Assembly: GCA_003427395.1 (NCBI GenBank) | Contig: BFEA01000009.1 | Location: 5,360,195-5,382,051 of the forward strand | DNA from: Chara braunii | Lineage: Eukaryota; Streptophyta; Charophyceae; Charales; Characeae | Length of the DNA stretch: 21,857 nucleotides | Reading direction: 5' to 3' | Shown: positions 1-8,340 of the stretch, in pieces | Layout: the number at the start of each line of letters is the position of its first letter | How positions within the stretch are numbered: position 1 is the stretch's first letter | The notes under the pieces: generated by a model | Database searches by the model: none | The model's input: only the letters and a program-made list of their open reading frames with translations | Told to the model about the DNA's origin: nothing | Position numbers and translations under genes: made by a program

Positions 1-51
1 GACCAGCTTATGCCAAGTTTTGATGATTTGTGTTAGTATCACCCAGACACC

Positions 52-63
52 CACACACACACA

Positions 64-111
<48 letters not shown>

Positions 112-287
112 GAGAGAGAGAGAGATAGAGAGAGTGAGAGAGAGAGAGAGAAAGAGAGAGGGTAGGGGGGGGGAGGGGGAGGCGGTGTTAGGGGAAGGTC
201 GGGGTGGAGTAAAGGGTTCCAAGCTCCAAGTCAAGGGGGGAAGGGGGGAAGAGAGACAGAGAGGGAGAGAGAGAGAGAAGGGGGGGG
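52..287. repeat. AC then GA microsatellite and purine-rich tract
   Basis: A short AC run (52-62) passes into a long GA run (about 62-160). This is followed by G-rich sequence and a second GA patch near 249-287. The reading frame across it gives only an Arg-Glu repeat and is not a gene. Confidence 0.95.
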
Positions 288-493
288 CCGTCTGCCTTCC
301 AGGAAATGTTGCAAAATGAACGCCCGGCATTATGGCTCCCATGTCAACGCTACTCCCGACAAGTCCCCCACATGAAGAGAGACTGCCAAGCAGATTGAAT
401 GCTGCTGATTGTTTCATCATTCATACAATGCACAACCCCTGCTTCTTAACATCAGTGGCACTCCTATTGTTGTTGGGGGCGCCTTCCAACAAC

Positions 494-576
494 TTCCCCG
501 GGCCAATCATCAATGACATCATCCGACCCCACGAACTCGACAACAAGCGCATGTCATTGATGATTGGCCCGGGGAA
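494..576. repeat. Perfect 26-bp inverted repeat (foldback)
   Basis: The left arm 494-519 and right arm 551-576 are perfect reverse complements over 26 bp, separated by 31 bp. The arms begin TTCCCCGGGCCAATCATC. The transcript of either strand would fold into one long hairpin. Open frames that cross it on both strands are by-products of the symmetry. It could be a small MITE-like foldback or a hairpin RNA precursor. I see no clear target-site duplication. Confidence 0.9.
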
Positions 577-1520
577 GAGGGATACGTGCAAGATCGATTG
601 ATCGCAAACCTGAGAGAACTCACCCACACGCGCATGCACTTGCGCACATAGAGTCAAGACTCGGCAAGTAAGCACGAGGCATACATGCAAGATCGCTTTA
701 TCACAAGAGAACATAGCAAACAAAAGTCTGAATCGGAATCTTTAGCAAAAACGTCAACGGGACTACGGGCAGGATTTTCTCATAAAAGTTCACAGTTCTT
801 GCACAGCACCAAAGGAAAACGGTGCTGCAAAGGCGCCGGCTTCCCAAACAAAACACTTGCGGATAAAGAAACAAAAAAAGTTCGGTGGTATTCCCTCCTA
901 TTTCTTGCACGCGGATTTCTGTATGCCCTCAGGCTCTTCTTTTTGTTTTTGTGAAAGAAGCGGCATATGATAGGGCAGTTCCTTATGCTTTTTCTTTCTT
1001 TTGTGCTTTTTAGTTTTCTGTTTTTGCGGGCGAAGCTGCAACGGGTCATCTAGTACATATGTATATGTGCAAGTGTGCCGCTTTGGCGGTAGACGGGTGT
1101 CAGGGCATTTGGCGCTGAACCACACAAACGTGGCCAACCGTGCATTTTCTATTATATTGCCCATCTGAACTTTTTCGTTATGGGTGGCTTGTGATGATTT
1201 GTGAAGGGAATGATAGAGAATCTGGGGTCTTTTAAAACAACACACACGACTGTGTCAGACCAGTTCCTCAGACTTACTGCCGTTCTTGTCAGGGGTTTGG
1301 ACCAACAGTCTGCTAGGATTGCAGGGTTGGTGTGAGTAAAGTCGACCACTTTTCTCACGGGGGGGTATCGCTAATTCTGGGCGATGTGGTGAGTCCTTAT
1401 CCATCAGTCAAAAATGCGTCCTGGGCAGACTGTCGGGGTCCAGCCTCTTGATGAGTCGGTGAAAGTCCGACGAAACAGTCCGCCACAGTCATGCTTTTTT
1501 TTAGTGTATAGAGAATATGA
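577..1520. other. Non-coding stretch, nothing recognised
   Basis: No convincing gene. The 11-mer ATGCAAGATCG-type word occurs twice (near 586 and 683). The short open frames on both strands have low-complexity composition and no family resemblance. Confidence 0.6.
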
Positions 1521-1542
1521 CAACACACACACACACACACAA
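1521..1542. repeat. AC dinucleotide repeat
   Basis: Run of about ten CA units within otherwise unremarkable sequence. Confidence 0.9.
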
Positions 1543-1599
1543 CCGCCACGCACAAACATTCAGGGAAGCGCGCGAGCGCAGAGGGTGTGGTCCTTTCGG

Positions 1600-2190
1600 C
1601 CCTGGGAGACAGCATAACACTCTGCCAGCACGGCAGTGTAACACAAGCCAGCACAACAAACTGCCGGCAAAGCATAGCACTGTGACAGCATAGTTATCGG
1701 TCAGTAAGGAATTGCACTATCACAGCAATATGCCAGCCAAGCAATTCCCACAGCATGGCGTAGCATGACATTGTGCCAGCCTAGCGGATTGCTGACCAAA
1801 AGCATCGTGGGCCAGCCAGCATAGCGGATGGCATAACACAGCGATGTGCCAGCAAAGCACAGAAGTGGTGCCAGCGTAGCAGCCCGCAAGCTTACAGCGT
1901 GCCAGTAAGGCAGTGTACCGACAATATACGCACGCTGCAGAGCACGACAACGATTTGCCCCCCGCATCGCATCGCATCGCATCGCAACGCAAATGTCCAG
2001 CATAACACAGCAATGCGCAGGTGCAGCAGTGAACTTTGTACGCAGGAGTTTGCGCGCGCACGCGCACGCCGTTGCAGAGCTTCACCGTCATGGACGTGTG
2101 CCGGACGTCGGACACAGCACGGCAACGCGCCATAGTGGCAATGCACCAGAATACCAGTGTGCCAGCGTGGCAATTTGCAGCATGGCTCAG
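1600..2190. repeat. Degenerate CAGCATAGC-type repeat array
   Basis: Words such as TGCCAGCATAGC, GCCAGCAAAGCA and CAGCATAACAC recur many times at irregular spacing across about 590 bp. In the middle is a short pentanucleotide run of CATCG (1964-1990). Antisense frames read as Cys/Ala/Leu-rich pseudo-repeats, which is what such a satellite would give, so I do not call the overlapping open frames genes. The period is not regular enough to define a unit by eye. Confidence 0.6.
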
Positions 2191-2220
2191 TCAACAGTTT
2201 AAACGCAGAAATAGCAGACA

Positions 2221-2306
2221 CTGTAGACGTAAACCATAAACTCTTCCTTCGAGTTGATGGTTGAGGGGAGTACAAAGACAGCAAAACTGTAGACGTCAAC
2301 CATAAA
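2221..2306. repeat. Pair of 20-bp direct repeats
   Basis: CTGTAGACGT followed by A or C and AACCATAAA appears at 2221-2240 and 2287-2306, with one mismatch and a 66-bp offset. Confidence 0.7.
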
Positions 2307-2378
2307 ACAAAAGGATGTGGGTTCGCTGTCAATTGTCATGCACCTGTCACAACTCATCATAACTATGCCACAACAACC

Positions 2379-2398
2379 AAAAAAAAAAAAAAAAAAAA
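2379..2398 (+). repeat. Poly(A) tract
   Basis: About twenty consecutive A. It could be the tail of a retroposed sequence, but no recognisable retrogene precedes it. Confidence 0.85.
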
Positions 2399-2455
2399 GT
2401 GACAACGACGTTTCATCGCTACCAACATACTCCGGCCACAGCGTCGGAGAAATGG

Positions 2456-2735
2456 GATGGTTTCGTTGCCGATGAAGCAAACAAATGTGACCTCGAATAG
2501 GTAGCCGGTTGCGTCTAAGGCCTGTACTTCTCGCATCAGATGATTCCGGCCGAATCCAGCTGAAAACCGGGTCAGATACATATCTACTAGTGCGATGGTT
2601 TCGGTGGCGGTGAAGCAAACAAACGCGATGGAAAAGAGAAAGCCGGTTGCGTGCAAGGCATGTACTAGTCACATCAGAAGATTTCGGCCATATCTGGCTG
2701 AACATGAGGTACGATCCATACCTACCAGTGCGAGA
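2456..2735. repeat. Two-copy tandem duplication, period 138 bp
   Basis: Copy 1 (2456-2593) and copy 2 (2594-2735) share GATGGTTTCG, GAAGCAAACAAA, TAGCCGGTTGCGT or AAGCCGGTTGCGT, ACATCAGA/GCATCAGA and CTACYAGTGCGA in the same order. Identity is moderate (roughly three quarters by eye), so the duplication is old. Neither copy keeps an open frame on both strands, and I do not call a protein here. Confidence 0.8.
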
Positions 2736-3181
2736 AAAGCCCGATCTGGTGTGAAGAGCATGACGCCCTTCGCGTTTCCTGCGTGTTTCATTCTTCTTCT
2801 TCGCATTCAGCCAACAATCAAGTCAAGCGAAATAACGTTCCGCCCGAGAAACTATACATACGCCAAAAATAGCATTACAGTGATGTGTATTTACAGTGCT
2901 AGTAAGTACAGATGTCTTCTTGATTTCTAAGATAGAAATTTGTTGCTTGTTTTCGCCGTCTTCATCCACGTGTTTTTTTTCCTTGCATTGAGCATTTCGA
3001 TTCCCAGTGAGGTGATGGCAAGTGTTCATTTGTCCCGGCGAACGCAGGGTCGGGCTTAGAAATGTTTTTTCTCTTTCGCAGGTAAGGCGGATGGTGGGCG
3101 GCGACTCGTTCGGATGTGTGCCTGATCAGGCATTCTTTCTTTTAACCCTCTCTGTGTCTCTCTTTCAACACATATCGCCTG
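2736..3181. other. Non-coding stretch, nothing recognised
   Basis: No gene, RNA or repeat family recognised. It probably lies downstream of the ZW10-like exon, in a very long intron or beyond. Confidence 0.5.
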
Positions 3182-3263
<82 letters not shown>

Positions 3264-3264
3264 N

Positions 3265-3297
<33 letters not shown>
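3182..3297. repeat. CT microsatellite, one N, then poly(A): assembly junction
   Basis: A CT run of about 80 bp (3182-3263) is followed by a single N at 3264 and then by 33 A (3265-3297). The N at the switch between two simple repeats indicates unresolved sequence or a collapsed gap. Continuity across it should not be assumed. Confidence 0.9.
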
Positions 3298-3299
<2 letters not shown>

Positions 3300-3744
3300 C
3301 AATGGATCCCCATTGGGTCCTGGGTCCTAATGAGGTCCAAGCCAATCTAGTTTCTCGACTTCTCTCATCGTCACCAGTGTGCGTCGTCAGTATCTTGGGG
3401 TTCCTTGCTTTCTGGAGTTCTTTTTAACCTTTTCTGTATTGCAGTAGGTCTAGTTCGCCATTTCGTCTCATGCTCCATGTAAAAAGATCCGGCCCTTGAA
3501 GCGAGCTTTGTTTGAGAGATGATCTTTACTATTCAAACGAAAAGAGAGAGAAAGAAAAATCAAACAAATCTCCTGAAAGCTCGTTGTTTTTTTCTCTGCA
3601 GCTTGTAAAATTTCCTGCAGTTCATGATCTATCGATTTAGGTAGCTTCTGGGTAGGCAAGCCAGGTCCCTCTCAGCAGCATTCAGCTGAATTTGTCCCGA
3701 GCGGTTGCCCAGATGCATCCCAAAGAGACCCAGTGTGAGTGTCC
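3298..3744. other. Non-coding stretch, nothing recognised
   Basis: No gene recognised. The small antisense open frame near 3468-3659 shows no domain. Confidence 0.5.
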
Positions 3745-4213
3745 CCTAGACGATCTTGAGCCCATCAGAACGAGAGAGAGGGGTACACGCTATCAGATTA
3801 AAGAATGACGCGTAACATTGAGAAACAGAAAGAGAAGGATAAGAAAGGTTTGAGAGCAGCATCAGGAATGTCAACCACTCCCCCCCCCCCAAAAAAAAAA
3901 AGAGGTTTGAGAGTGATGCTGACGTCTACAGCATCCAGAACGTTACCCTCCGTCCCCCTCGGCCCCCCTCACGAAAAAACTAGACGATCTTGAGCCCATA
4001 AGAACGAGAGAGAGGGGTACACGCTATCAGATTACAGAATGATGCTTTTAACATTGAGAAACAGAAAGAGAAGGAAAAGAAAGGTTTGAGAGCAGCATCA
4101 GGAATATCAACCACTCCCCCCCCCCAAAAAAAAGGGCTTTGAGAGTGATGCTGATGTCTACAGCATCCAGAATGTTACCCTCCGTCCCCCTCGCCCCCCC
4201 TCCCGAAAAAACT
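3745..4213. repeat. Two ~234-bp tandem units carrying decayed copies of the exon-end motif
   Basis: CTAGACGATCTTGAGCCCAT begins the units at 3746 and 3980. Each unit has two TTTGAGAG...AGCATC(A/C)(G/A)GAA...ACC motifs (3849-3876 and 3906-3947; 4085-4112 and 4138-4179), separated by a C-run/A-run. These motifs resemble the real exon end and splice donor at 4224-4268. On the minus strand the second motif of each unit still reads like the exon's terminal GDILDALEVSITL. The donor GTAAGC is changed to GTCAGC or ATCAGC. The units therefore appear to derive from the exon 1/intron 1 boundary of the neighbouring gene. Confidence 0.75.
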
Positions 4214-4238
4214 AAAGAAAAGGTTATGAGAGTGTGAT

Positions 4239-4247
4239 GCTTACCTC
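4239..4247 (-). other. Splice donor of ZW10-like exon 1
   Basis: On the minus strand the sequence reads GAG|GTAAGC, with GT at 4243-4244. The frame beyond it adds only SITLS before a stop. The family shows homology up to this point, which supports an intron starting here. Confidence 0.65.
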
Positions 4248-5432
4248 CAAAGCATCAAGAATGTCACCAAAACCGACATCAACATCCGTATCATTCAGAT
4301 CCGTTCCGCTGATCTGGCCGGAATTACTACCACTGTGTCTTCGAAAGAGCTGCACTATTGGCATCCACCTGAGCTCACAATGAATCCGGTCGATCACCAA
4401 TGCGCGCCGAAACAGACTCTCAAGAATACCTTTCAACTTTGTCTTTCTCAGCGAGAACTCGCTTCTCAGGATACCAAACACGCGGATCTCCTCCTCCGCC
4501 TTCTCGCTGTGTCTCTCCTCCCTCTCCTTGGCTTGCTGCTGACCACCATCGCCACGCTCTGAAGCCACCTGTTCGATGACCGCCACCGTGGAAGATGGCG
4601 CACCGGATGCAAGCGCACCTTCTCCTCTTCCTTCCGACAACACAACCAACCCTACCTCTTCTTCACCGACGTTCTCCAAAACACGCTCCTCCTCCTCCTC
4701 CTCGTCATCATCATCATCATCTTTTCCATCTGCTTCTCTCTTCACTCCAGCTCGAATGATTGCCCTTTCTAGCCGCACAACTGCTCTGGCCGCGTCCACG
4801 ATCTCCCCTCTCAGCAAGCTTTTGTCTATCATCGTGAGCACTTCGTGCACTCCCACCACCATTTCTACCGTCTCGATCGAGTCCTCGATTTCCCGGAGCT
4901 CTCGCTTGACCCTCCTCGCATTCCGGGCAGTTGCAGAAATGTCGCCCCCGATCGCCGACACAGAAGGCGGGAAACATGCGTCAGCGAAGGAGGAGGAGGA
5001 GGAGGTGGTAATGGTGGTGGAGGTGGAGGTGGAGGACTCGATGTCTGCCACGCCATCTGTGATCGTCGTCCCCGCGGTCGCGGTCGCTTTCAGTCCGACT
5101 TCGGAGGCAAGTCGAGATCCCGCGGCCGGGGAATCCTTGTCGTCTTCTACTGCGAGTTCTTCGCAGACCCCCCCATTACCAAGCGCAATTCCAGGAAGGA
5201 GGCGCTCCAGCAGCCGCGGGATCTCCGCGGCTAGGGGTGCCACGTCATCCACACTCTTGTCCACGTCACTGAGCGCTGTGACAAGTCCACGAACTTTCGT
5301 TTTCACCTCCTCCGATCGTTGACGAAGGCGCTGAAGACAAGCGTGCAAATCGGCGGCAGAGAGACTAGCCGGCCTGACGGGATCGGGACACGCGGACAGG
5401 GGCAGTAGCAGCTCATGTAGTGGGTCACCCAT
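4245..5432 (-). CDS. ZW10-like protein, first coding exon (partial)
   Basis: Probably the N-terminal exon of ZW10 (MIP1 in Arabidopsis), the subunit of the NRZ/Dsl1 tether for Golgi-to-ER vesicles and of the RZZ kinetochore complex. The exon encodes about 396 residues. Residues 23-46 (LSAADLHACLQRLRQRSEEV and following) resemble the ZW10 family start. A coiled-coil stretch follows at about 170-230 (RELREIEDSIETVEMVVGVH and LLRGEIVDAARAVVRLERAI). The segment VFGILRSEF near 320 matches the family's VYGLLRNEW-type motif, and the exon ends GDILDALE, like the family's AMEVVGILDYG region. The start ATG at 5430-5432 has A at -3 and G at +4. The open frame runs on to 4224, but a strong donor (GAG|GTAAGC) ends the exon at 4245. 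Unusual features are long Ser/Thr and Asp/Glu homopolymer insertions (about 135-150 and 240-255) encoded by trinucleotide repeats. Later exons were not found, so the identity rests on the N-terminus only. Confidence 0.62.
4683..4726. repeat. In-frame trinucleotide repeat (Asp/Glu tract)
   Basis: CTC/CTT then CAT repeats on the plus strand encode a run of six Asp followed by six Glu on the minus strand inside the ZW10-like exon. This part of the family is a variable linker, so expansion is tolerated there. Confidence 0.85.
4987..5040. repeat. In-frame GGA/GGT repeat (Ser/Thr tract)
   Basis: GGA and GGT repeats on the plus strand encode a Ser/Thr-rich run on the minus strand at about residues 131-150 of the ZW10-like exon. 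Confidence 0.85.
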
Positions 5433-5755
5433 CGTGACTGTGGGTCCTTGCTTTTCCTTGTCTCCCCTAAACCCCGCCCTATTCCTCGTCTCCTCCCTCT
5501 CCTCTTCTTCCTCTATTTCTTCTCCTCCTATCCCTCCTCGTACTATCTCTCTGTCAATCCCTCTATACAGTTCTTCCCTAACACCATACCTCCTCCTCCT
5601 CCTCCGCCTCCTTCCCCCTCTTCGTGCGCATGTTCCTATAGAACCCCTTATCTCCTCCCCGTCCTCCTCTCCCTCTCTCTCCTCCGTCCCCCTGTCTTCC
5701 TAAGCCGCCCTCCTGCTTGTTCACCTTCTTCCCCCTCCCGCCTCTCTTAGGCCGT
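5433..5755 (-). promoter_or_regulatory. Purine-rich leader/promoter region of the ZW10-like gene
   Basis: Immediately upstream of the ATG the minus strand is strongly GA-rich (CT-rich on the plus strand) for about 300 bp, as is common in plant 5' leaders. I see no clear TATA box. Overlapping plus-strand open frames are Ser/Pro/Leu-rich shadows of this composition. Confidence 0.4.
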
Positions 5756-5946
5756 ACTCGCACTTGTACTTCTTCCACAGAATTTAGCGGCCACGGATGC
5801 CAGATACATTCTAGAGTGTCCAACAGTGAGTGTGCCCTTACTACTGTACGTTGCGCGCCACGTCCTCCTCGTACGCTAAGATTCCGTACACCGGACACTC
5901 CCCGCACTTTATGCACTGGACCGTCAACACGGTGACTATTGCCGCC

Positions 5947-5962
5947 AACTCCAGTTAATAAC
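5947..5962. repeat. Outer target-site duplication, left copy
   Basis: AACTCCAGTTAATAAC lies directly before the T-run (the A-tail of the outer U6 on the minus strand). The other copy, AACTCCAGTACCAAC, follows the U6 5' end at 6188-6202. The first nine bases are identical, and the rest has diverged. Confidence 0.65.
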
Positions 5963-6049
5963 TTTTTTTTTTTTTTTTTTTTGGGACCATTTCTCGATTT
6001 ATGCGTGTCATCCTTGCGCAGGGGGCCATGCTAATCTTCTCTGTATCGT
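5963..6049 (-). pseudogene. Outer U6 snRNA retrocopy, 3' part with A-tail
   Basis: On the minus strand this reads U6 from ACGATACAGAGAAGATTAGC through the end ATAAATCGAGAAATGGTCC, then a tail of 20 A (T-run 5963-5982). It keeps the ACAGAGA box and the AGC triad of the catalytic core and has one extra C in the CCCC run. U6 normally ends in U residues and is not polyadenylated, so the genomic A-tail marks LINE-mediated retroposition. The copy is split by the inner U6 insertion. Its 5' part is at 6143-6187. Confidence 0.92.
6033..6049. repeat. Inner target-site duplication, left copy
   Basis: AATCTTCTCTGTATCGT here is repeated exactly at 6143-6159, flanking the inner U6 insertion. The duplicated 17 bp is itself U6 sequence. 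Confidence 0.9.
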
Positions 6050-6142
6050 CCTCCGGGACATCCGTTAAAATTGGAACGATACAGAAAAGATTAGCATGGC
6101 CCCTGCGCAAGGATGACACGCGAAAAAAAAAAAAAAAAAAAA
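6050..6142 (+). pseudogene. Inner U6 snRNA retrocopy inserted in the outer U6
   Basis: From 6050 (or 6048, the first GT being shared with the duplication) this reads as plus-strand U6: CCGGGACATCCGTTAAAATT, then ACGATACAGAAAAGATTAGC, then GCGCAAGGATGACACGCG at 6105-6122. It is then cut short and followed by about 20 A. The 5' end is complete, while the last ~25 nt of U6 are missing. The ACAGAGA box has become ACAGAAA, so it could not act as a spliceosomal U6 unchanged. No plant USE/TATA pair lies upstream. The exact 17-bp duplication shows it is younger than the outer copy. Confidence 0.92.
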
Positions 6143-6187
6143 AATCTTCTCTGTATCGTTCCAATTTTAACGGATGTCCCGAAGGAC
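6143..6187 (-). pseudogene. Outer U6 snRNA retrocopy, 5' part
   Basis: On the minus strand this reads GTCCTTCGGGACATCC and on through TTAAAATTGGAACGATACAG to AGAAGATT. This is the complete U6 5' end up to where the inner copy landed. Together with 5983-6049, and counting the 17-bp duplication once, it covers U6 end to end. Confidence 0.92.
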
Positions 6188-6202
6188 AACTCCAGTACCA
6201 AC
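6188..6202. repeat. Outer target-site duplication, right copy
   Basis: AACTCCAGTACCAAC follows the outer U6 5' end and matches 5947-5962 imperfectly, as expected for an older insertion. Confidence 0.65.
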
Positions 6203-6899
6203 TTGACTTAGCTTGTTTGTTGCGTTACAGGCCCTGTTGCTCGATGAGTGTGGTGGAGTGGCGGCATCAAAATTCCGGCCAACGCCGGCATGCCTTTCAT
6301 GTCATGTTTTCCTAGGGTCTGTGAGATTCCGTGTGACCACTCTCGACTGCGATTACCACGACGTATTATTTTGGGGGCACGCTTCGTTGCTGGAATTTTG
6401 CTCCTGCTTCCATCCACCAATTGGTGAAGATCACGCGTTCGTTCCTGAGCAAGCCTTTCGGCGGCGAAGTACAGATCGGTTGGTGCACTGCGGCCGGCAG
6501 CTTGAGAATGAATTTTGTGCTTGAACATGAATTTCGCGCGGGGTTTTTAATTCAAGGGCAGGAAAGTAATGTGAAAACTAATACGCGTCATATCTCTAGG
6601 TGGCGGACGCTAAGCTTGCCCAAGAAGGTACACGAGGCCAATGGGGCCCCGAGCAGCATTGAGCAGAGACTGCTGATGCTCAGAGAGGGAGGGGACCGGA
6701 GGGGATGCACAGTGACTGGCCCATCGAAGCAGCTCGGTCCTGATGCTACCGGCTGACCCCTGGCCGGTATCGCCCACCTGCTGCAGCAGGTATAGCACCT
6801 ACTGCTGGGTGCAGCTCTCAAATGTTCCCTCGTTGGAGGCTTGAGCACAGATGGGGCTGCTACAGGGTTCCCCGTAATACTATAATGTAATGCTATAAT
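6203..6899. other. Non-coding stretch, nothing recognised
   Basis: Several 60-125-codon open frames overlap on both strands with no recognisable domain. 6600-6860 is GC-richer and contains CTGCTGCAGCAG-type words. It may be part of a dispersed repeat that joins the tRNA-like cluster, but this cannot be shown from one copy. Confidence 0.45.
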
Positions 6900-6906
6900 G
6901 ACAATG

Positions 6907-6970
6907 CCAACTGGGTGTAGCTCAGTTGGTAAGGCGTTCAAACGGCACTCAGGAGGTTCAACTCCCATTG
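6907..6970 (+). repeat. tRNA-like segment 1 (A-box and B-box)
   Basis: TAGCTCAGTTGG at 6918-6929 matches the RNA polymerase III A-box, and GGTTCAACTCC at 6955-6965 matches the B-box with one or two changes. The T-arm GGAG/CTCC can pair. Acceptor and anticodon stems do not form cleanly, so it is a degenerate tRNA or a SINE head rather than a working tRNA. Confidence 0.5.
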
Positions 6971-7014
6971 CCTGCTTGGCGTCTTACCTTCTAGATGGTC
7001 AGTTGGTAAGCAAG

Positions 7015-7085
7015 TACATGGTAGCTCAGTGGGCAGAGCTCCGGTGTTGCAACGGGGAGGTTGTGGGTTCGACTTTGTCGGCCCA
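7015..7085 (+). repeat. tRNA-like segment 2 (A-box and B-box)
   Basis: TAGCTCAGTGGGCAGAGC at 7022-7039 has a paired D-arm (GCTC/GAGC). GGGTTCGACTT near 7065-7075 is B-box-like. The anticodon and acceptor stems are degenerate. It is separated by about 100 bp from segment 1 in the same orientation. Confidence 0.5.
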
Positions 7086-7159
7086 CAACTTCCCCTGAGC
7101 ACAATCGGTTGGTGGGGTGTCGGCCCACAACTTCCCCTGAGCACAATTGGTTGGTGTAG
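7076..7159. repeat. 42-bp tandem duplication
   Basis: TGTCGGCCCACAACTTCCCC and its continuation to GGTTGGTG occur twice head to tail, starting at 7076 and 7118 and differing at few positions. The duplication follows tRNA-like segment 2. Confidence 0.85.
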
Positions 7160-7209
7160 GTTGCACCCCACGTACTTCTCCCGAGCCTGGCATAGCGCCC
7201 TTAGAGACT

Positions 7210-7265
7210 AACAACCTCAATAGCTCAGTGGGTAGAGCTCTACATGGTTTCATCACATCAGCTAA
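7210..7265 (+). repeat. tRNA-like segment 3 (A-box only)
   Basis: TAGCTCAGTGGGTAGAGCTC at 7221-7240 is a good tRNA D-arm/A-box. No convincing B-box follows. CTCTACATGGTTTC is repeated at about 7238 and 7274. Confidence 0.4.
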
Positions 7266-7269
7266 GGGA

Positions 7270-8030
7270 TGATCCTCTACATGGTTTCGGGTAGGGACAT
7301 GTGCCTTTCCTGCGGGAAAGTTGATGTGGGATGGATGCTACTCTCTTGGGCAGGTGAGTAGTAAGGGGTTGGTTGGGTGCATGGTGATACCGTGGCAGTC
7401 CTATGGTGGGGAGGGTTGCCTTGTAGGGAAACCAATGTCGAATCGAGAGGTGTGTCCTACTCTCAATGTCTGTGGACCCGTTTCGGGGTGGTGGGTTATC
7501 AGAGGTAGGTTGGGGGTAGTTGTTAGACGATGGTCGAGGTCTCCACCATTACCACTGGTTGATTCTCCCTAGCGAACAGACATAACCAAGGCTCATCACA
7601 ACCAGAAATCAACCACACACATCCACATAGACTATGATATCACATTAGCTCACATAACAACCAGCATACTCAACAACTAACAGTAGACATATATGATCCG
7701 AGCTGTGATAAGTTAGTGCTTAGAGGGGCTCATAGGTTAAGACCTTGGTTAGTTGACCATTAGACACTGCCTATGAGTGTCCTCACTACTCAGGGGACTA
7801 GTTGAGAACTATGTGCCTAGCTCTCGAGGTTCCCGTATAACGAGGCTTGTACGCTAGTGCCTCAACTGGGGCTGAATGGGGGAGCTCATTCGGCGTCAGT
7901 GCCCGCATCCGCTGTCTGGTCAGGTTGCTCCAGTAGAGAGTGATGTTCCTCGCATGAGGTAAGATAGAAATGGAGTGGGGGTGCGCCAGGAGATATATAT
8001 CGAGAGGAGTGGTGGGATGGGAGTCTCGTA
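7270..8030. other. Non-coding stretch, G-rich then AT-neutral
   Basis: 7318-7560 is GT-rich with no codon structure I trust. CTCATAGG and CCTATGAG (7730-7737 and 7770-7777) form an 8-bp inverted pair. Nothing else was recognised. Confidence 0.45.
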
Positions 8031-8033
8031 AGT

Positions 8034-8080
8034 AAAAAAAACAAAAAAACGAAAAAAAACAAAAAAAAACAAAAAAACAC
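8034..8080 (+). repeat. A-rich tract
   Basis: Runs of A interrupted by single C or G. It could be a decayed poly(A) tail, but no retrogene is evident upstream. Confidence 0.8.
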
Positions 8081-8216
8081 TATAATGATAATAAAAAAGG
8101 CATGAAAGGCCGTCCTGTCCAGATTCGATAGGTAATTGAATTGGAATGCGCATGCCAGGGGAAGTACGCCCGAGGGAGGGGTTCTCATAGGGCGGGGCGC
8201 GCTGTGTCCTTTCTTT

Positions 8217-8313
8217 GGGCCAGATCCCACTAGCCCCTATTGTTCATATCTGACCGTTGATCTTCGTAATCGAGGGTAAAAAATGAATAATCCAGGGTTG
8301 TGGGATCTGGCCC
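8217..8313. repeat. Foldback element with 14-bp perfect ends
   Basis: GGGCCAGATCCCAC (8217-8230) and GTGGGATCTGGCCC (8300-8313) are perfect inverted repeats. Inside, ATTGTTCATATCTGACC and GGGTAAAAAATGAATAAT also pair imperfectly, so almost all of the 97 bp folds on itself. A MITE-like solo element or a hairpin RNA precursor is possible. No clear target duplication was seen. Confidence 0.7.
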
Positions 8314-8340
8314 TTTCTCAGTCCTCGACGCATTTTGTCG

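Noticed and set aside
1720-2332. Overlapping minus-strand open frames of 137-146 codons
   Set aside because: They lie on the degenerate satellite. The Cys/Ala/Leu-rich text follows the DNA repeat and has no family resemblance.
3264-3264. Ambiguous base N as a biological boundary
   Set aside because: It lies between two simple repeats and is best read as unresolved assembly.
4576-5322. 248-codon plus-strand open frame opposite the ZW10-like exon
   Set aside because: Ser/Thr/Pro-rich mirror of the real exon. Family-like motifs are only on the minus strand.
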